A stretch of 64,000 nucleotides of DNA from Pseudidiomarina halophila (lineage in GTDB: Bacteria > Pseudomonadota > Gammaproteobacteria > Enterobacterales > Alteromonadaceae): NCBI RefSeq assembly GCF_003987215.1, contig NZ_PIPW01000002.1, positions 496,001-560,000 of the forward strand. Direction: 5' to 3'. Positions 10,166 through 19,782 of this stretch are shown here, in pieces. The first letter of the stretch is position 1; each line of letters starts with the position of its first letter. The notes under the pieces were generated by a model. It ran no database searches, was not told the DNA's origin, and saw nothing but the letters and a program-made list of their open reading frames with translations. A program made the translations under genes and the position numbers.

Positions 10166-11398
10166 ATGTCAAAAGCAACAGAACGGAACATGGTCGTTGG
10201 CTTGGATATCGGCACAAGTAAGATTGTGGCGTTAATTGGCGAAGTCATGCCTGACGGTGAAATCAGTGTGATCGGCGTGGGGGCGGCAGCAGCCCGCGGC
10301 ATGGACAAAGGCGGAGTGAACGACCTGAACCTGGTGGTGCAGTCGATTCAACGGGCGGTTGAAGAAGCCGAGCTGATGGCAGATTGCCGCATTGCCTCGG
10401 TTTACCTGAACATCTCCGGACGCCATATTTCATGTCAGAACGAAAGTGGCATGGTACCGATTAATGAAGCAGAAGTGACACAGGATGATGTTGATAGCGT
10501 GATTCACGCCGCAAAATCCGTGCCCATTGCGCAGGAGCGCCGCATCCTGCACGTGCTGCCACAAGAATTTGTCATCGATTCGCAGGAAAGTATTAAGAGT
10601 CCGATTGGTATGTCCGGTGTGCGGATGGAATCCAAGGTGCATATCGTCACCTGTGCCAACGACATGGCCAAGAATATTGAAAAAGCGGTTGAGCGCTGTG
10701 GCTTTCGCGTCGACCGGCTGATTTTCTCAGCACTGGCATCGAGCTATTCGGTGTTAACCGATGACGAAAAAGATTTGGGCGTGGCACTGGTCGATATGGG
10801 GGCCGGTACTATTGATATCTGCATCTACACCGGTGGTGTATTGCGGCATACGGCGGTCATACCGGCCGCCGGTAATCAGGTGACCAGCGATATCGCCAAG
10901 ATTTTCCGCACGCCGCTCAATCATGCGGAAGAAATTAAGACCAAATACGCATGTGCACTTTGTCAGTTGGTCAGCAAGGACGACAACATTGAAGTGCCAT
11001 CGGTAGGCGGTCGCCCGTCGCGGGTCATGCAACGCCATATTTTGGCCGAGGTGGTTGAACCACGGTACCAGGAGCTGTTTGAATTGATCCGGGACGAAAT
11101 TAAACAAAGCGGATTGGACGAGCAAATTGCTGCAGGCATCGTGTTAACGGGTGGTTGCGGTCGCATGGAAGGCGCTATTGAATTTGCCGAAGAAATATTT
11201 CAGATGCCCGTGCGCTTAGGCGAACCGTTGGGAATGCAGGGTTTAAGCGACTATGTGCAAGATCCAACCTACGCCACGGCCGTCGGATTACTCCGTTATG
11301 GCCAACAAGATCTGCAATCGCGCCAGGACGAAGCGCGTGACAACAACGTGATCGGATTATGGAAACGAGTTCACGGTTGGTTTAAAGGCGAATTTTAA
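10166..11398 (+). CDS. ftsA: FtsA, actin-like Z-ring membrane anchor
   Basis: Actin-fold ATPase that tethers FtsZ to the inner membrane and recruits later division proteins. 410 residues. Nucleotide-binding motifs are VGLDIGTSKIVALIGE near the start, VDMGAGTIDI near residue 210 and VLTGGCGRMEG near 328. The last residues (LWKRVHGWFKGEF) form the expected amphipathic membrane-targeting helix. Directly followed by ftsZ. Confidence 0.97.
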   Translation: MSKATERNMVVGLDIGTSKIVALIGEVMPDGEISVIGVGAAAARGMDKGGVNDLNLVVQSIQRAVEEAELMADCRIASVYLNISGRHISCQNESGMVPINEAEVTQDDVDSVIHAAKSVPIAQERRILHVLPQEFVIDSQESIKSPIGMSGVRMESKVHIVTCANDMAKNIEKAVERCGFRVDRLIFSALASSYSVLTDDEKDLGVALVDMGAGTIDICIYTGGVLRHTAVIPAAGNQVTSDIAKIFRTPLNHAEEIKTKYACALCQLVSKDDNIEVPSVGGRPSRVMQRHILAEVVEPRYQELFELIRDEIKQSGLDEQIAAGIVLTGGCGRMEGAIEFAEEIFQMPVRLGEPLGMQGLSDYVQDPTYATAVGLLRYGQQDLQSRQDEARDNNVIGLWKRVHGWFKGEF

Positions 11399-11411
11399 TA
11401 AAAACAACACT

Positions 11412-11439
11412 TTGGAAATCATTTTTGGGGTAGTACACT
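11412..11439 (+). promoter_or_regulatory. Candidate promoter for ftsZ
   Basis: TTGGAA at 11412-11417 and TACACT at 11434-11439 are separated by 16 bp in the ftsA-ftsZ gap, 23 bp before the ftsZ start. This resembles a sigma-70 promoter, although both boxes are imperfect. Extra ftsZ promoters in this position are known in other proteobacteria. Prediction only. Confidence 0.4.
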
Positions 11440-11462
11440 TAGCAGGTAAAAGGAGAAACAAC

Positions 11463-12680
11463 ATGTCTGAAGTATTCGAAGTAGTCGACAACTTTGACAG
11501 CGATGCCGTTATAAAAGTAATAGGCGTTGGTGGCGGTGGTGGTAATGCCGTCAAACACATGATCACAGAGTCCATCGAAGGTGTGCAGTTTATCGCTGCC
11601 AACACCGACGCGCAGTCTTTGCGTAACCACGGTGCCCACGTGACCATTCAACTGGGTGACGATATCACCAAGGGACTTGGTGCTGGGGCGAACCCGGAAG
11701 TAGGTCGTCAGGCAGCGGAAGAATCACGTGAAGAGATCAAGAAGCACTTACAAGGTGCCGACATGATCTTTATCGCTGCAGGTATGGGCGGGGGTACCGG
11801 TACTGGTGCTGCTCCTGTGGTTGCCGAGATCGCACGTGAACTGGGCATTCTGACGGTGGCAGTGGTTACCAAACCCTTCCCGTTCGAAGGCCGTAAGCGC
11901 ATGGCGATCGCCGATGAAGGTATCGCGCAGCTGGCGCGTAACGTTGACTCGCTGATCACCATTCCGAACGAGAAGCTGCTGAAAGTCTTAGGTAAAGGTA
12001 CCAGCTTGCTGTCAGCGTTCAGTGAAGCGAACAACGTGTTACTGGGTGCGGTGCAAGGTATTGCCGATTTGATTACCCGCACCGGTTTGATCAATGTCGA
12101 CTTTGCTGACGTAAGAGCTGTTATGCGTGAAATGGGTACCGCAATGATGGGTACCGGCATCGCGCGCGGCGAAGAACGTGCTCAGGAAGCTGCTGAGATG
12201 GCGATTAACAGTCCGCTGTTAGAAGACATCGACTTGTCAGGTGCGCGTGGCGTACTGGTGAACATTACTGCCGGTATGGACATGAGCATTGAAGAGTTCG
12301 AAATCGTGGGTAACACGGTGAAAGCTTTCGCTTCAGAAAATGCCACAGTTATCGTAGGTACGGTCATCGATCCGGAAATGTCGGAAGAGATGCGCGTTAC
12401 CGTGGTAGCGACCGGTATTGGTGCAGAGCGTAAGCCGGATATTTCACTGGTCAATAATGCTGGCCGTGAGAAACCGCGTGATACAGGTTACGGTCGTTCT
12501 GCCGGCTACCAGGGTAGCGGTGCAGCAACAGCACGTGTACTTGACGAAGATGCGGACGAGCTGGAACAGGACGATTACGAAGTTCAGGTTGAGAAGCCGA
12601 CAGCAAAACCGCAGGCGCAGGGCAACAAAGATATGGATTACCTTGATATCCCAGCGTTTTTACGCCGTCAAGTAGACTAA
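11463..12680 (+). CDS. ftsZ: FtsZ, tubulin-like division GTPase
   Basis: Forms the cytokinetic Z ring. The ATG at 11463 has AAAAGGAG 5-12 nt upstream and gives 405 residues; an in-frame codon at 11412 has no ribosome site. VIGVGGGGGNAV begins near residue 20, the tubulin signature GGGTGTGAAPV is near 105, and NVDFADVRAVM follows. A variable linker leads to the C-terminal peptide DYLDIPAFLRRQVD, which binds FtsA, ZipA and ZapD. Next to ftsA, with zapD also in this window. Confidence 0.98.
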   Translation: MSEVFEVVDNFDSDAVIKVIGVGGGGGNAVKHMITESIEGVQFIAANTDAQSLRNHGAHVTIQLGDDITKGLGAGANPEVGRQAAEESREEIKKHLQGADMIFIAAGMGGGTGTGAAPVVAEIARELGILTVAVVTKPFPFEGRKRMAIADEGIAQLARNVDSLITIPNEKLLKVLGKGTSLLSAFSEANNVLLGAVQGIADLITRTGLINVDFADVRAVMREMGTAMMGTGIARGEERAQEAAEMAINSPLLEDIDLSGARGVLVNITAGMDMSIEEFEIVGNTVKAFASENATVIVGTVIDPEMSEEMRVTVVATGIGAERKPDISLVNNAGREKPRDTGYGRSAGYQGSGAATARVLDEDADELEQDDYEVQVEKPTAKPQAQGNKDMDYLDIPAFLRRQVD

Positions 12681-12712
12681 AAGCTGCGTAAAGAATAGGT
12701 AAAGTGGTGTAG

Positions 12713-12736
12713 AAAATTGCGAAAAATGCAATTTTT
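12713..12736 (+). terminator. Possible AT-rich terminator after ftsZ
   Basis: An 8-bp perfect stem (AAAATTGC and GCAATTTT) with a 7-nt loop is followed by a further T. It sits 32 bp after the ftsZ stop. The stem is weak (AT-rich) and overlaps the putative lpxC promoter, so it may attenuate rather than fully terminate. Confidence 0.45.
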
Positions 12737-12745
12737 AGGTAAACT
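12718..12745 (+). promoter_or_regulatory. Candidate lpxC promoter
   Basis: TTGCGA at 12718-12723 and TAAACT at 12740-12745, 16 bp apart, lie 45 bp upstream of the lpxC start. The boxes are imperfect, and the -35 overlaps the hairpin described at 12713-12736. Confidence 0.35.
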
Positions 12746-12789
12746 ATTGCGCCTTTTACTGGTCAGACGACAAGTGAGATTGAGATCGA

Positions 12790-13704
12790 ATGATGAAACA
12801 ACGCACAATTAAACAGCCGATTGCGACCACTGGTGTGGGTTTGCACAAAGGCAACAAGGTTCAATTGACCCTGCGTCCGGCACCGGCGAATACCGGTCTG
12901 GTGTTTCGCCGTGTTGATTTGAAACCTGCCGTGGATATTCGTGCCGATGCTGAATTGGTGCGCGATACCCGTATGTGTACGTGTTTGATCAACGATGACA
13001 ATGTCCGCGTTTCTACGGTTGAGCATTTGCTTGCCGCAGTTGCTGCAATGGGCATCGATAATCTCATTATTGAAGTCGACAGCCATGAGATTCCAATCAT
13101 GGACGGTAGCTCGCATCCTTTCATTTACCTGCTGCAAAGTGCGGGCATCCAGGAACAGGGCGTAGCGAAAAAGTTTATCCGGATCAAGCAACCGGTTCGT
13201 GTTGAAGAAGGTGACAAATGGGCGGAACTACTACCCCATAATGGCTTCCGCATTGATTTTGCCATCGACTTCGACCATCCGGCGATTGCTGACACCAACC
13301 AAGTCGTAAGTATGGACTTCAGTACGTCCAGCTTTATGAAAGACATTAGCCGTGCGCGGACCTTTGGCTTTATGAAAGACATCGAGTTCCTGCGCGCCAA
13401 TAACCTGGCGCTCGGCGGAAGCTTTGATAATGCAGTAGTGCTGGATGAGTTCCGTATTCTTAACAGCGATGGTTTGCGTTATGACGATGAGTTCGTCAAG
13501 CACAAGATCCTGGATGCCGTGGGCGACCTGTACATGGGCGGCCACGCTATCCTCGGTCACTTGCGCGCCTTCAAATCAGGCCACGCGCTGAACAACCAGC
13601 TGTTACGCGAAGTCCTGCAGCATCAGGAAGCATGGGAATTTGTCACCTTCGAAGACGAAGCTGTCGAAGCCCCCATCACCTTCGCCAACCCCGTCACCGC
13701 GTAA
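12790..13704 (+). CDS. lpxC: LpxC, UDP-3-O-acyl-GlcNAc deacetylase
   Basis: Zinc enzyme of the committed step of lipid A synthesis. 304 residues, E. coli length 305. The zinc motif VEHLLAA near residue 79 and [11 protein letters not shown] near 237 supply the two His and the Asp ligand; MDGSSHPF near 104 is a conserved loop. It lies between ftsZ and secA as in E. coli. In E. coli the C-terminus governs FtsH degradation; here it ends in ANPVTA, and the stop codon abuts a REP hairpin. Confidence 0.97.
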   Translation: MMKQRTIKQPIATTGVGLHKGNKVQLTLRPAPANTGLVFRRVDLKPAVDIRADAELVRDTRMCTCLINDDNVRVSTVEHLLAAVAAMGIDNLIIEVDSHEIPIMDGSSHPFIYLLQSAGIQEQGVAKKFIRIKQPVRVEEGDKWAELLPHNGFRIDFAIDFDHPAIADTNQVVSMDFSTSSFMKDISRARTFGFMKDIEFLRANNLALGGSFDNAVVLDEFRILNSDGLRYDDEFVKHKILDAVGDLYMGGHAILGHLRAFKSGHALNNQLLREVLQHQEAWEFVTFEDEAVEAPITFANPVTA

Positions 13705-13727
13705 CCCGTAGTAGAACTACGGGCTAC
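13705..13727 (-). repeat. GTAG-type REP hairpin, copy 1
   Basis: Read on the minus strand this is GTAG followed by CCCGTAGTTCTACTACGGG, an 8-bp perfect stem with a TCT loop. It lies between convergent lpxC and dciA, starts on the base after the lpxC stop, and supplies the last codons and the TAG stop of dciA. Five more copies are in the window (31059, 31419, 34102, 56630, 56720). Confidence 0.9.
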
Positions 13728-14181
13728 TGTATTTGTCGGCTAAAGCGAGCAGTTGCGAGCGCAGCGGCTCGTCACACAATTCCGCTTGTTCGCGCAGTTT
13801 GCGTACGGTATCTGACTCTTTTACCTCAACTTTCGGCGGCGCGGCCGGCGCTTTTTCAGTGCTCAGATGACGACTCGGGCGTATGCGGATCTCAAGGGAT
13901 GTCACCGTAGGCGTAGCATGCGTTTGAAAATACGTTATAATGCGGCCTTGTTCGGTTTTTAGGCGCTGCGCAATAGCAGCCGAAGAAACCTGTAAAATCA
14001 GGCTCGGTGCACGTACCGCAATGACCTCACAGTGAGGCAATAGCTGCTCCAACGGCTGTTCTTTGAAACAGTCGCGTAATAGCTGTTGCCAGCGTTGGTG
14101 TTGCTCGGTAAAGTCAGCAAACTGTTGTAGCCGCTGACTACCCAGCAATTGATCCAGTTTCTTCGGTCGGCGACGTGGCAT
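13717..14181 (-). CDS. dciA: DciA-type DUF721 protein
   Basis: 154 residues with a DUF721 domain over about residues 15-105. Members of this family (DciA) assist loading of the replicative helicase DnaB in bacteria that lack DnaC. The sequence features are the N-terminal RPKKLDQLL element, the LPHCEVIAVRAPSLILQVSS core and a charged, probably disordered tail after residue 110. The last residues (SSP) and the TAG stop are encoded by a REP element, so the C-terminus may be shorter or different in relatives. It diverges from the M23 peptidase gene, 33 bp away. Confidence 0.8.
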   Translation of the reverse strand: MPRRRPKKLDQLLGSQRLQQFADFTEQHQRWQQLLRDCFKEQPLEQLLPHCEVIAVRAPSLILQVSSAAIAQRLKTEQGRIITYFQTHATPTVTSLEIRIRPSRHLSTEKAPAAPPKVEVKESDTVRKLREQAELCDEPLRSQLLALADKYSSP

Positions 14182-14214
14182 AGCCCAGTAAATGTTTTAG
14201 CAACGAGAGGTTGC

Positions 14215-15150
14215 ATGAGTTTAACAGTCTTCTATAAAGGCGCCAAAGTTAAATTTGGTCTGCGCCTGAGCCGGCGGCGATTAGCTTCGTTCGCCGGAAT
14301 TATGGTGCTTGGCGCTTTAGTCATCGGCCAACCCTGGTCCAGCTTAGATGCCATGGATCCTGCCGAAGTGCGCAGCAAGATAACCGCTGAGCAAATCGCC
14401 CTTGCAGCGCAGTCCGCGGCGGTACAGCAGATCAAGGACGACACCGAAAAGAAACTTACCGCCATGACCATGCAACTAGGTGAGATGCGGGCCAAGCTGC
14501 TGAGCCTCGACCAACTGGGCGCACGCCTGGCGCAAGCCGCTGAGATTGATGCCAGTGAACTGGCGCCAAGTGAGCAAGATATGCTCGCCATGGGTGGCCC
14601 GGAAGTATCCATTCTTGATGCACCGAAGATGGCACCAGCCGATGTCATGGCCGACCTCGATTTAGTGCTTTCACAGCTGGAAGATAAACAAAAACAGCTG
14701 GCGCTACTTGAATCTGTGCTTATGAGTCATCATATCTCTGCAGAGAGCTTCGTTGCCGGGCGACCGGTGGACGATGGTTGGCTCAGTTCACATTATGGCG
14801 TGCGCAAAGACCCGTTTAACGGTACGCCAACCATGCATAACGGTATTGATTTCGCGAATCTGGCGGAAGATGCTGGTGTTTTTGCAACAGGTGCGGGCGT
14901 AGTGACCTGGTCGGGCGAGCGGTACGGCTACGGAAAACTCGTCGAGATTGACCACGGTGGCGGTTTAAAAACGCGCTACGGCCATTGTGCCGAACTCTTA
15001 GTTAAAGAGGGTGACGTTGTAACGCGCGGCCAACAAATCGCGAAACTGGGCAGCACAGGACGCTCGACCGGGCCCCATGTGCATTACGAGGTGTTGCGCA
15101 ACGAACGCCATATCGATCCCAGCAAGTATGTTTATCGTGATGCTCGCTAG
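14215..15150 (+). CDS. Exported or membrane-anchored M23 family metallopeptidase
   Basis: 311 residues from the ATG at 14215 (GAGAGG upstream). A basic start and one hydrophobic segment at about residues 24-44 suggest export or anchoring. Residues 60-175 are Gln/Ala/Leu-rich and probably coiled coil. The C-terminal LytM/M23 domain has the zinc motifs HNGIDFA (near 209) and HVHYE (near 288), so the peptidase looks catalytically intact. Such proteins cut peptidoglycan cross-links or act as division hydrolases. Its place between lpxC and secA is occupied by secM in enterobacteria; it has no resemblance to SecM. Confidence 0.88.
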   Translation: MSLTVFYKGAKVKFGLRLSRRRLASFAGIMVLGALVIGQPWSSLDAMDPAEVRSKITAEQIALAAQSAAVQQIKDDTEKKLTAMTMQLGEMRAKLLSLDQLGARLAQAAEIDASELAPSEQDMLAMGGPEVSILDAPKMAPADVMADLDLVLSQLEDKQKQLALLESVLMSHHISAESFVAGRPVDDGWLSSHYGVRKDPFNGTPTMHNGIDFANLAEDAGVFATGAGVVTWSGERYGYGKLVEIDHGGGLKTRYGHCAELLVKEGDVVTRGQQIAKLGSTGRSTGPHVHYEVLRNERHIDPSKYVYRDAR

Positions 15151-15188
15151 AGCATCGCTGTCATTTAAATACAGGATTAAATAATCAC

Positions 15189-17924
15189 ATGTTTGGTAGT
15201 CTTTTCCGCAAAGTATTTGGTAGTCGCAACGACCGCATCCTTAAAGGGCTGCAGAAACCAGTTAATGCGATTAATGCCTTAGAGCCAGAATTTGAAGCAC
15301 TCAGCGATAGCGAACTCAAACAAAAAACCGCTGAATTCAAACAACGTCTGGCCGATGGTGAAACCCTTGATGACATCCTCAACGAAGCTTTCGCAACGGT
15401 GCGGGAGGCCAGTAAACGGGTCTTCAACATGCGCCATTTCGATGTGCAGCTGGTCGGCGGGATGATCCTTAACGATAACCGTATTGCGGAAATGCGTACA
15501 GGTGAGGGTAAAACCTTAACCGCAACGCTTTCAGCCTATCTGAATGCCTTATCCGGCGACGGCGTCCACATCGTGACCGTGAATGACTACCTCGCGCGTC
15601 GTGATGCCGAAACCAACCGTCCGCTGTTTGAATTTCTTGATATGACCGTGGCGTTTAACATCCCCGGCATGCCCCATCAGGAAAAACAAGAGGCCTATCG
15701 GGCAGACATTACTTACGGTACCAACAACGAATTTGGTTTCGATTACCTGCGCGATAACATGGCGTTCTCGCCGAAAGAGCGCGTGCAGCGCAAACTGAAC
15801 TACGCCATCGTGGATGAGGTTGACTCCATCCTAATCGATGAAGCACGTACGCCATTGGTTATTTCCGGTGCCGCCGAAGACAGTTCTGAACTGTACATGA
15901 AAATGAATGAGATCGTGCCATTACTGGTGCGGGCCGACGAAGAAGATACCGAAGAAAAACGTGGCGAAGGCGATTTCACCATCGACGAAAAATCCAAGCA
16001 GCTGCACTTGACTGAGAACGGTCAGGAGCACGTCGAAGAGATCCTCAAAGAACGCGGCTTGCTGGATCCGGAAGACTCGCTGTACTCGGCAGCCAACATT
16101 ACTTTACTGCACCATGTGAATGCCGCCTTGCGGGCGCATCACCTGTTCCAGAAAGACGTCGATTATATCGTCAAAGATGATCAAATTATTATCGTTGATG
16201 AACATACCGGACGTACTATGGAAGGCCGCCGCTGGTCTGAAGGTCTGCATCAGGCGATGGAAGCCAAAGAAGGCGTGAAGATCCAGAATGAAAACCAGAC
16301 GCTGGCATCGATTACCTTCCAGAATTATTTCCGTCTGTACGACAAGCTTGCCGGCATGACCGGTACAGCTGACACCGAAGCCTTCGAATTTCAATCCATT
16401 TATGGCCTGGAAACCGTCGTGATTCCAACTAACCGGCCGATGGTACGTGATGATCGTCCTGATTTGATTTTCATCACCGCCGAAGAGAAATTCGAAGCAA
16501 TCGTTGCTGACATCGAAGAATGTCGGAAGAAAATGCAGCCGGCGCTGGTGGGTACCATTTCCATCGAAAGCTCAGAGCTGTTATCTAACTTCCTGAAGAA
16601 GAAAAAGATCCCGCACGAAGTGCTGAATGCGAAGTTCCACGCCAAAGAAGCACAAATCGTTGCCCAGGCGGGTATGCCGGGCGCGATTACTATTGCAACC
16701 AACATGGCTGGTCGTGGTACCGACATCGTGTTGGGCGGTAATTTGCAGGTCGAAATTGAGCAACTGGAAGAACCGACTCAGGAACTTATCGACAAAGTAA
16801 AAGCCGACTGGCAAAAACGTCATGACGAAGTCGTGGCCGCCGGTGGCTTGCATATTATTGGCACTGAGCGCCACGAGTCGCGCCGTATCGATAACCAGCT
16901 GCGCGGTCGTTCCGGCCGTCAGGGTGACCCGGGTTCATCACGTTTCTATCTGTCACTGGAAGATAGCCTGATGCGCATTTTCGCGTCAGACCGCATGGCA
17001 GGCCTGATGAAGCGTCTTGGCATGAAGCGCGGCGAAGCCATTGAACATCCATGGGTAACGCGCGCAATTGAAAACGCCCAACGTAAAGTTGAAGGGCGTA
17101 ACTTCGATATCCGTAAAGCCTTGCTGGAATTTGATGATGTTGCCAACGACCAGCGTAAAGTTGTGTACGAACAGCGTAATGAGCTGCTCGATGAGGGCGA
17201 TATCTCTGAAACCATCCAGGTGATTCGGGCGGATGTGATTGATCAGGTGATCAGCGAATACATCCCACCACAGTCTTTGGAAGAAATGTGGAACGTGCAG
17301 GGTCTTGAAGATCGGCTGCGTTCTGACTTCGATCTGCCATTGCCAATTCAAAGTTGGTTGGATGAAGACGATAATCTGCATGAAGAAAACCTGCGCGAGA
17401 AGATCGCCGAAGAACTGGAAAAAGCTTACGCCGCGAAAGAAGAGCAGGTTGGCAAAGAAGTTCTGCGTCAGTTTGAAAAAGCTATCATGCTGCAAAGCCT
17501 GGATTCACACTGGAAAGAGCATCTGGCGGCCATGGACCATCTGCGTCAGGGTATTAACCTGCGTAGCTACGCGCAGAAGAATCCGAAGCAAGAGTACAAG
17601 CGTGAGGCCTTTGAGCTGTTCACCGATATGCTGGAAGCACTGAAACTTGATGTCGTGACCATTCTTAGCAAAGTGCGGGTGCGCGCCGAAGAAGACGTTG
17701 AAGCGGTAGAGCAGAAGCGTCGCGAAGCCGCTGCGCGTCAGCAACAGGAATTCAAACACGAAAGCGCTAGTGCGACCGCTGCCGCTGACACCCAGCCAGC
17801 GCCACAAGCCACTCCACAAACTGCACCTCCAGCGCCTGCGCAAGCCGGACCGCGGGTTGGCCGCAACGAGCCATGCCCATGTGGTTCAGGTAAGAAGTAC
17901 AAGCATTGCCATGGCAAGCTCTGA
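15189..17924 (+). CDS. secA: SecA, preprotein translocase ATPase
   Basis: Motor ATPase of the Sec pathway, acting at SecYEG. 911 residues (E. coli 901). Walker A is MRTGEGKT near residue 102, Walker B is [12 protein letters not shown] near 208, and the second nucleotide-binding fold has [14 protein letters not shown] near 507. The C-terminal linker is Ala/Pro/Gln-rich and ends in the zinc-binding, SecB-interacting motif [15 protein letters not shown]. The last 14 bp overlap mutT. Confidence 0.98.
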   Translation: MFGSLFRKVFGSRNDRILKGLQKPVNAINALEPEFEALSDSELKQKTAEFKQRLADGETLDDILNEAFATVREASKRVFNMRHFDVQLVGGMILNDNRIAEMRTGEGKTLTATLSAYLNALSGDGVHIVTVNDYLARRDAETNRPLFEFLDMTVAFNIPGMPHQEKQEAYRADITYGTNNEFGFDYLRDNMAFSPKERVQRKLNYAIVDEVDSILIDEARTPLVISGAAEDSSELYMKMNEIVPLLVRADEEDTEEKRGEGDFTIDEKSKQLHLTENGQEHVEEILKERGLLDPEDSLYSAANITLLHHVNAALRAHHLFQKDVDYIVKDDQIIIVDEHTGRTMEGRRWSEGLHQAMEAKEGVKIQNENQTLASITFQNYFRLYDKLAGMTGTADTEAFEFQSIYGLETVVIPTNRPMVRDDRPDLIFITAEEKFEAIVADIEECRKKMQPALVGTISIESSELLSNFLKKKKIPHEVLNAKFHAKEAQIVAQAGMPGAITIATNMAGRGTDIVLGGNLQVEIEQLEEPTQELIDKVKADWQKRHDEVVAAGGLHIIGTERHESRRIDNQLRGRSGRQGDPGSSRFYLSLEDSLMRIFASDRMAGLMKRLGMKRGEAIEHPWVTRAIENAQRKVEGRNFDIRKALLEFDDVANDQRKVVYEQRNELLDEGDISETIQVIRADVIDQVISEYIPPQSLEEMWNVQGLEDRLRSDFDLPLPIQSWLDEDDNLHEENLREKIAEELEKAYAAKEEQVGKEVLRQFEKAIMLQSLDSHWKEHLAAMDHLRQGINLRSYAQKNPKQEYKREAFELFTDMLEALKLDVVTILSKVRVRAEEDVEAVEQKRREAAARQQQEFKHESASATAAADTQPAPQATPQTAPPAPAQAGPRVGRNEPCPCGSGKKYKHCHGKL

Positions 17925-18312
17925 TCCGGTTCACGTTGCCGTCGGCGTTATTGAAAACGCTGACGGTGACGTGTTCATTAGCAGACGTCACAAAGATCTC
18001 CATCAAGGCGATAAATGGGAATTTCCCGGCGGCAAAGTTGAAGCCGGGGAGACCGTTTACGATGCGCTGGTGCGCGAATTGCAGGAAGAGTGCAACATTC
18101 GCGTAGAGTCAGCTTCGCCGCTGACAGTGATCAACCATGCCTATAACGATAAACGCGTCGTATTGGACGTCTGGCGGGTTACATCCTTTACTGGTGAGGT
18201 GAGCCAGTGTGACGGTCAGGAGTGGCTCTGGGTGCCAATATACGCCCTGGGCGCCTACCAATTCCCCGAAGCTAATGTAGCCATCATTGAATTACTGGAG
18301 AATCCGCTTTAA
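17911..18312 (+). CDS. mutT: MutT, 8-oxo-dGTP diphosphatase
   Basis: Nudix hydrolase that cleans 8-oxo-dGTP from the nucleotide pool. The ATG at 17911, inside the secA end, gives 133 residues (E. coli 129). The Nudix box begins GGKVEAGET near residue 37 and continues to RELQEEC, with all metal-binding Glu residues present; KWEFPGGK is typical of MutT. An in-frame reading from 17770 would lie wholly inside secA and is rejected. It is convergent with zapD, ending in a 4-bp overlap. Confidence 0.92.
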   Translation: MASSDPVHVAVGVIENADGDVFISRRHKDLHQGDKWEFPGGKVEAGETVYDALVRELQEECNIRVESASPLTVINHAYNDKRVVLDVWRVTSFTGEVSQCDGQEWLWVPIYALGAYQFPEANVAIIELLENPL

Positions 18313-19139
18313 GGGCAGAGCGCCAGTTCGAATTCGACATTGTTTTCGAAGGAGGCTTTGCCTTGCTGCGGGGTGCAACTCAGAAAGCGGATGCTGAAGC
18401 GTTGCTTGTGACCGCTGATTACCGGGTACGCCGGCACTTCGTCTGGCACACGGATGCGCAATAAACTCAGCGGCTCAGTACTTTCCTGCAATAAACCACC
18501 TTCTGCGACCACCCACTGAAAATGCGCCTGCCCGCGCAGCAGTTGAAGTTCCAGTTCCAGGCCATTAAACAAAACCGAAAATTCGTGCCACCAACGCCGG
18601 CAATCTTCGTCGCGCTTGGCCTGGTCCTGGTGCAACCAGAAATGCAGCTGCGGTACGTCAAAATTACAGGTACCGCCTGGCATGCCAAAACGCTGACGGG
18701 TGACGCTGAGCAGACGGTCCTGCTTGAGGTGACTGCCAATGCGAGTGAGTGGTTGGATCGACTTGATGGCGTCCTGAACCCGATTCGCCAGGGCTTGCAC
18801 CTGATCCTGATTGACATCAGGATGCTGGGCCCAGATTTGTATCTGCCCGCGGCGACGGTCGAGATCTTTTTGCACATCGGTGCGCACATCACTGCGCTCG
18901 CAGAGTTCCAGAATCGCGAACAGTGCGTCAAAATAGCGCGAGTAATTGGTGGCGTCGACGGTTTGCTCAGGTTTCAATAACTGCTTGAGGTGTTCGAGGC
19001 GCAGGTAAGTACGTACCCGCTCATGTAACGGATATTCGTAATTAATTGTGGCACCTTCAAATTTTTCGCTCATCGGCTCTATGATAGCGGCTTCTTCCAC
19101 CGTTGCAACGTCTTGAAACAAGTCTGACTGGTAACTCAT
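18309..19139 (-). CDS. zapD: ZapD (YacF), Z-ring associated protein
   Basis: Cytoplasmic protein that bundles FtsZ filaments by binding the FtsZ C-terminal peptide. The YEYPLHERVRTYLRLE segment and the later PQLHFWLHQDQ region identify the family. The start at 19139 has GGAGAG spaced well upstream and gives 276 residues, with about 28 extra N-terminal residues compared with E. coli (247). A second ATG at 19073 would give 254 residues, closer to the family, but has no clear ribosome site. It follows coaE by one base. YacG, often encoded next to zapD, is absent. Confidence 0.9.
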   Translation of the reverse strand: MSYQSDLFQDVATVEEAAIIEPMSEKFEGATINYEYPLHERVRTYLRLEHLKQLLKPEQTVDATNYSRYFDALFAILELCERSDVRTDVQKDLDRRRGQIQIWAQHPDVNQDQVQALANRVQDAIKSIQPLTRIGSHLKQDRLLSVTRQRFGMPGGTCNFDVPQLHFWLHQDQAKRDEDCRRWWHEFSVLFNGLELELQLLRGQAHFQWVVAEGGLLQESTEPLSLLRIRVPDEVPAYPVISGHKQRFSIRFLSCTPQQGKASFENNVEFELALCP

Positions 19140-19140
19140 C

Positions 19141-19782
19141 TCAGCTCTCCGGCGCTTGGTCGGCTTGCTGCGACTTGCTGGAACGGGCGGATGCCGCAAA
19201 CTTAAGGTAGTTCTGGTGGAGTTTGGCGACCTGGGGCGCGAGGTCTTCCAAGGGGCCGTCGTTGTTAATGACATCATCCGCCGCGTTTAACCGATCCTGG
19301 CGGGTCGCTTGTGCTGCCAGAATTTGTTCAATCTGCTCCGCGCTAACATTGTCACGTTTTAGGGTGCGTTCGCGTTGGGTGTCTTCGCTAACATCAACCA
19401 CTAACACCCGATCACAAAATTTAGTGAGATTGTTTTCGACTAAAAGTGGCGCAGAGAGAATCACGTAGGGTGAATCAGCTGCCTTGAGTTGTTCGAGAAT
19501 CTGTTTGCGGATCAGCGGATGGGTCAGCTCATTCAGCCATTGTTTTTCATCGGGCTCGGCGAAGATTTTTTCGCGTAACCAGGCGCGGTTGAGTGCGCCA
19601 TCCTGCTGCAACGCCTGTCCGCCAAAACGCTCGGTAACTGCCGCCAACGCCGGTGTGTCTTTGTCGATGATATGACGGGCGATAACATCGGCATCGACAA
19701 CCTCAATGCCCTGACTGGCAAAAAGGTCAGAGACGGTTGTTTTACCGGAGCCAATACCGCCTGTTAAGCCAAGAACCCACAT
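19141..19782 (-). CDS. coaE: CoaE, dephospho-CoA kinase
   Basis: Last enzyme of coenzyme A synthesis, phosphorylating the 3'-hydroxyl of dephospho-CoA. The ATG at 19782 gives 213 residues starting MWVLGLTGGIGSGKTT, where the P-loop is expected. VVDADVIARH near residue 32 and the LTHPLIRK segment near 80 are typical. The pilD stop and coaE start overlap in TAATG, so the two are translationally linked. A longer frame to 19830 lies inside pilD and is not used. Confidence 0.95.
   Translation of the reverse strand: MWVLGLTGGIGSGKTTVSDLFASQGIEVVDADVIARHIIDKDTPALAAVTERFGGQALQQDGALNRAWLREKIFAEPDEKQWLNELTHPLIRKQILEQLKAADSPYVILSAPLLVENNLTKFCDRVLVVDVSEDTQRERTLKRDNVSAEQIEQILAAQATRQDRLNAADDVINNDGPLEDLAPQVAKLHQNYLKFAASARSSKSQQADQAPES

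Noticed and set aside
19137-19277. Longer zapD start at 19277
   Set aside because: It lies inside coaE on the same strand, and gives a basic, low-complexity N-terminus with no similarity to ZapD.
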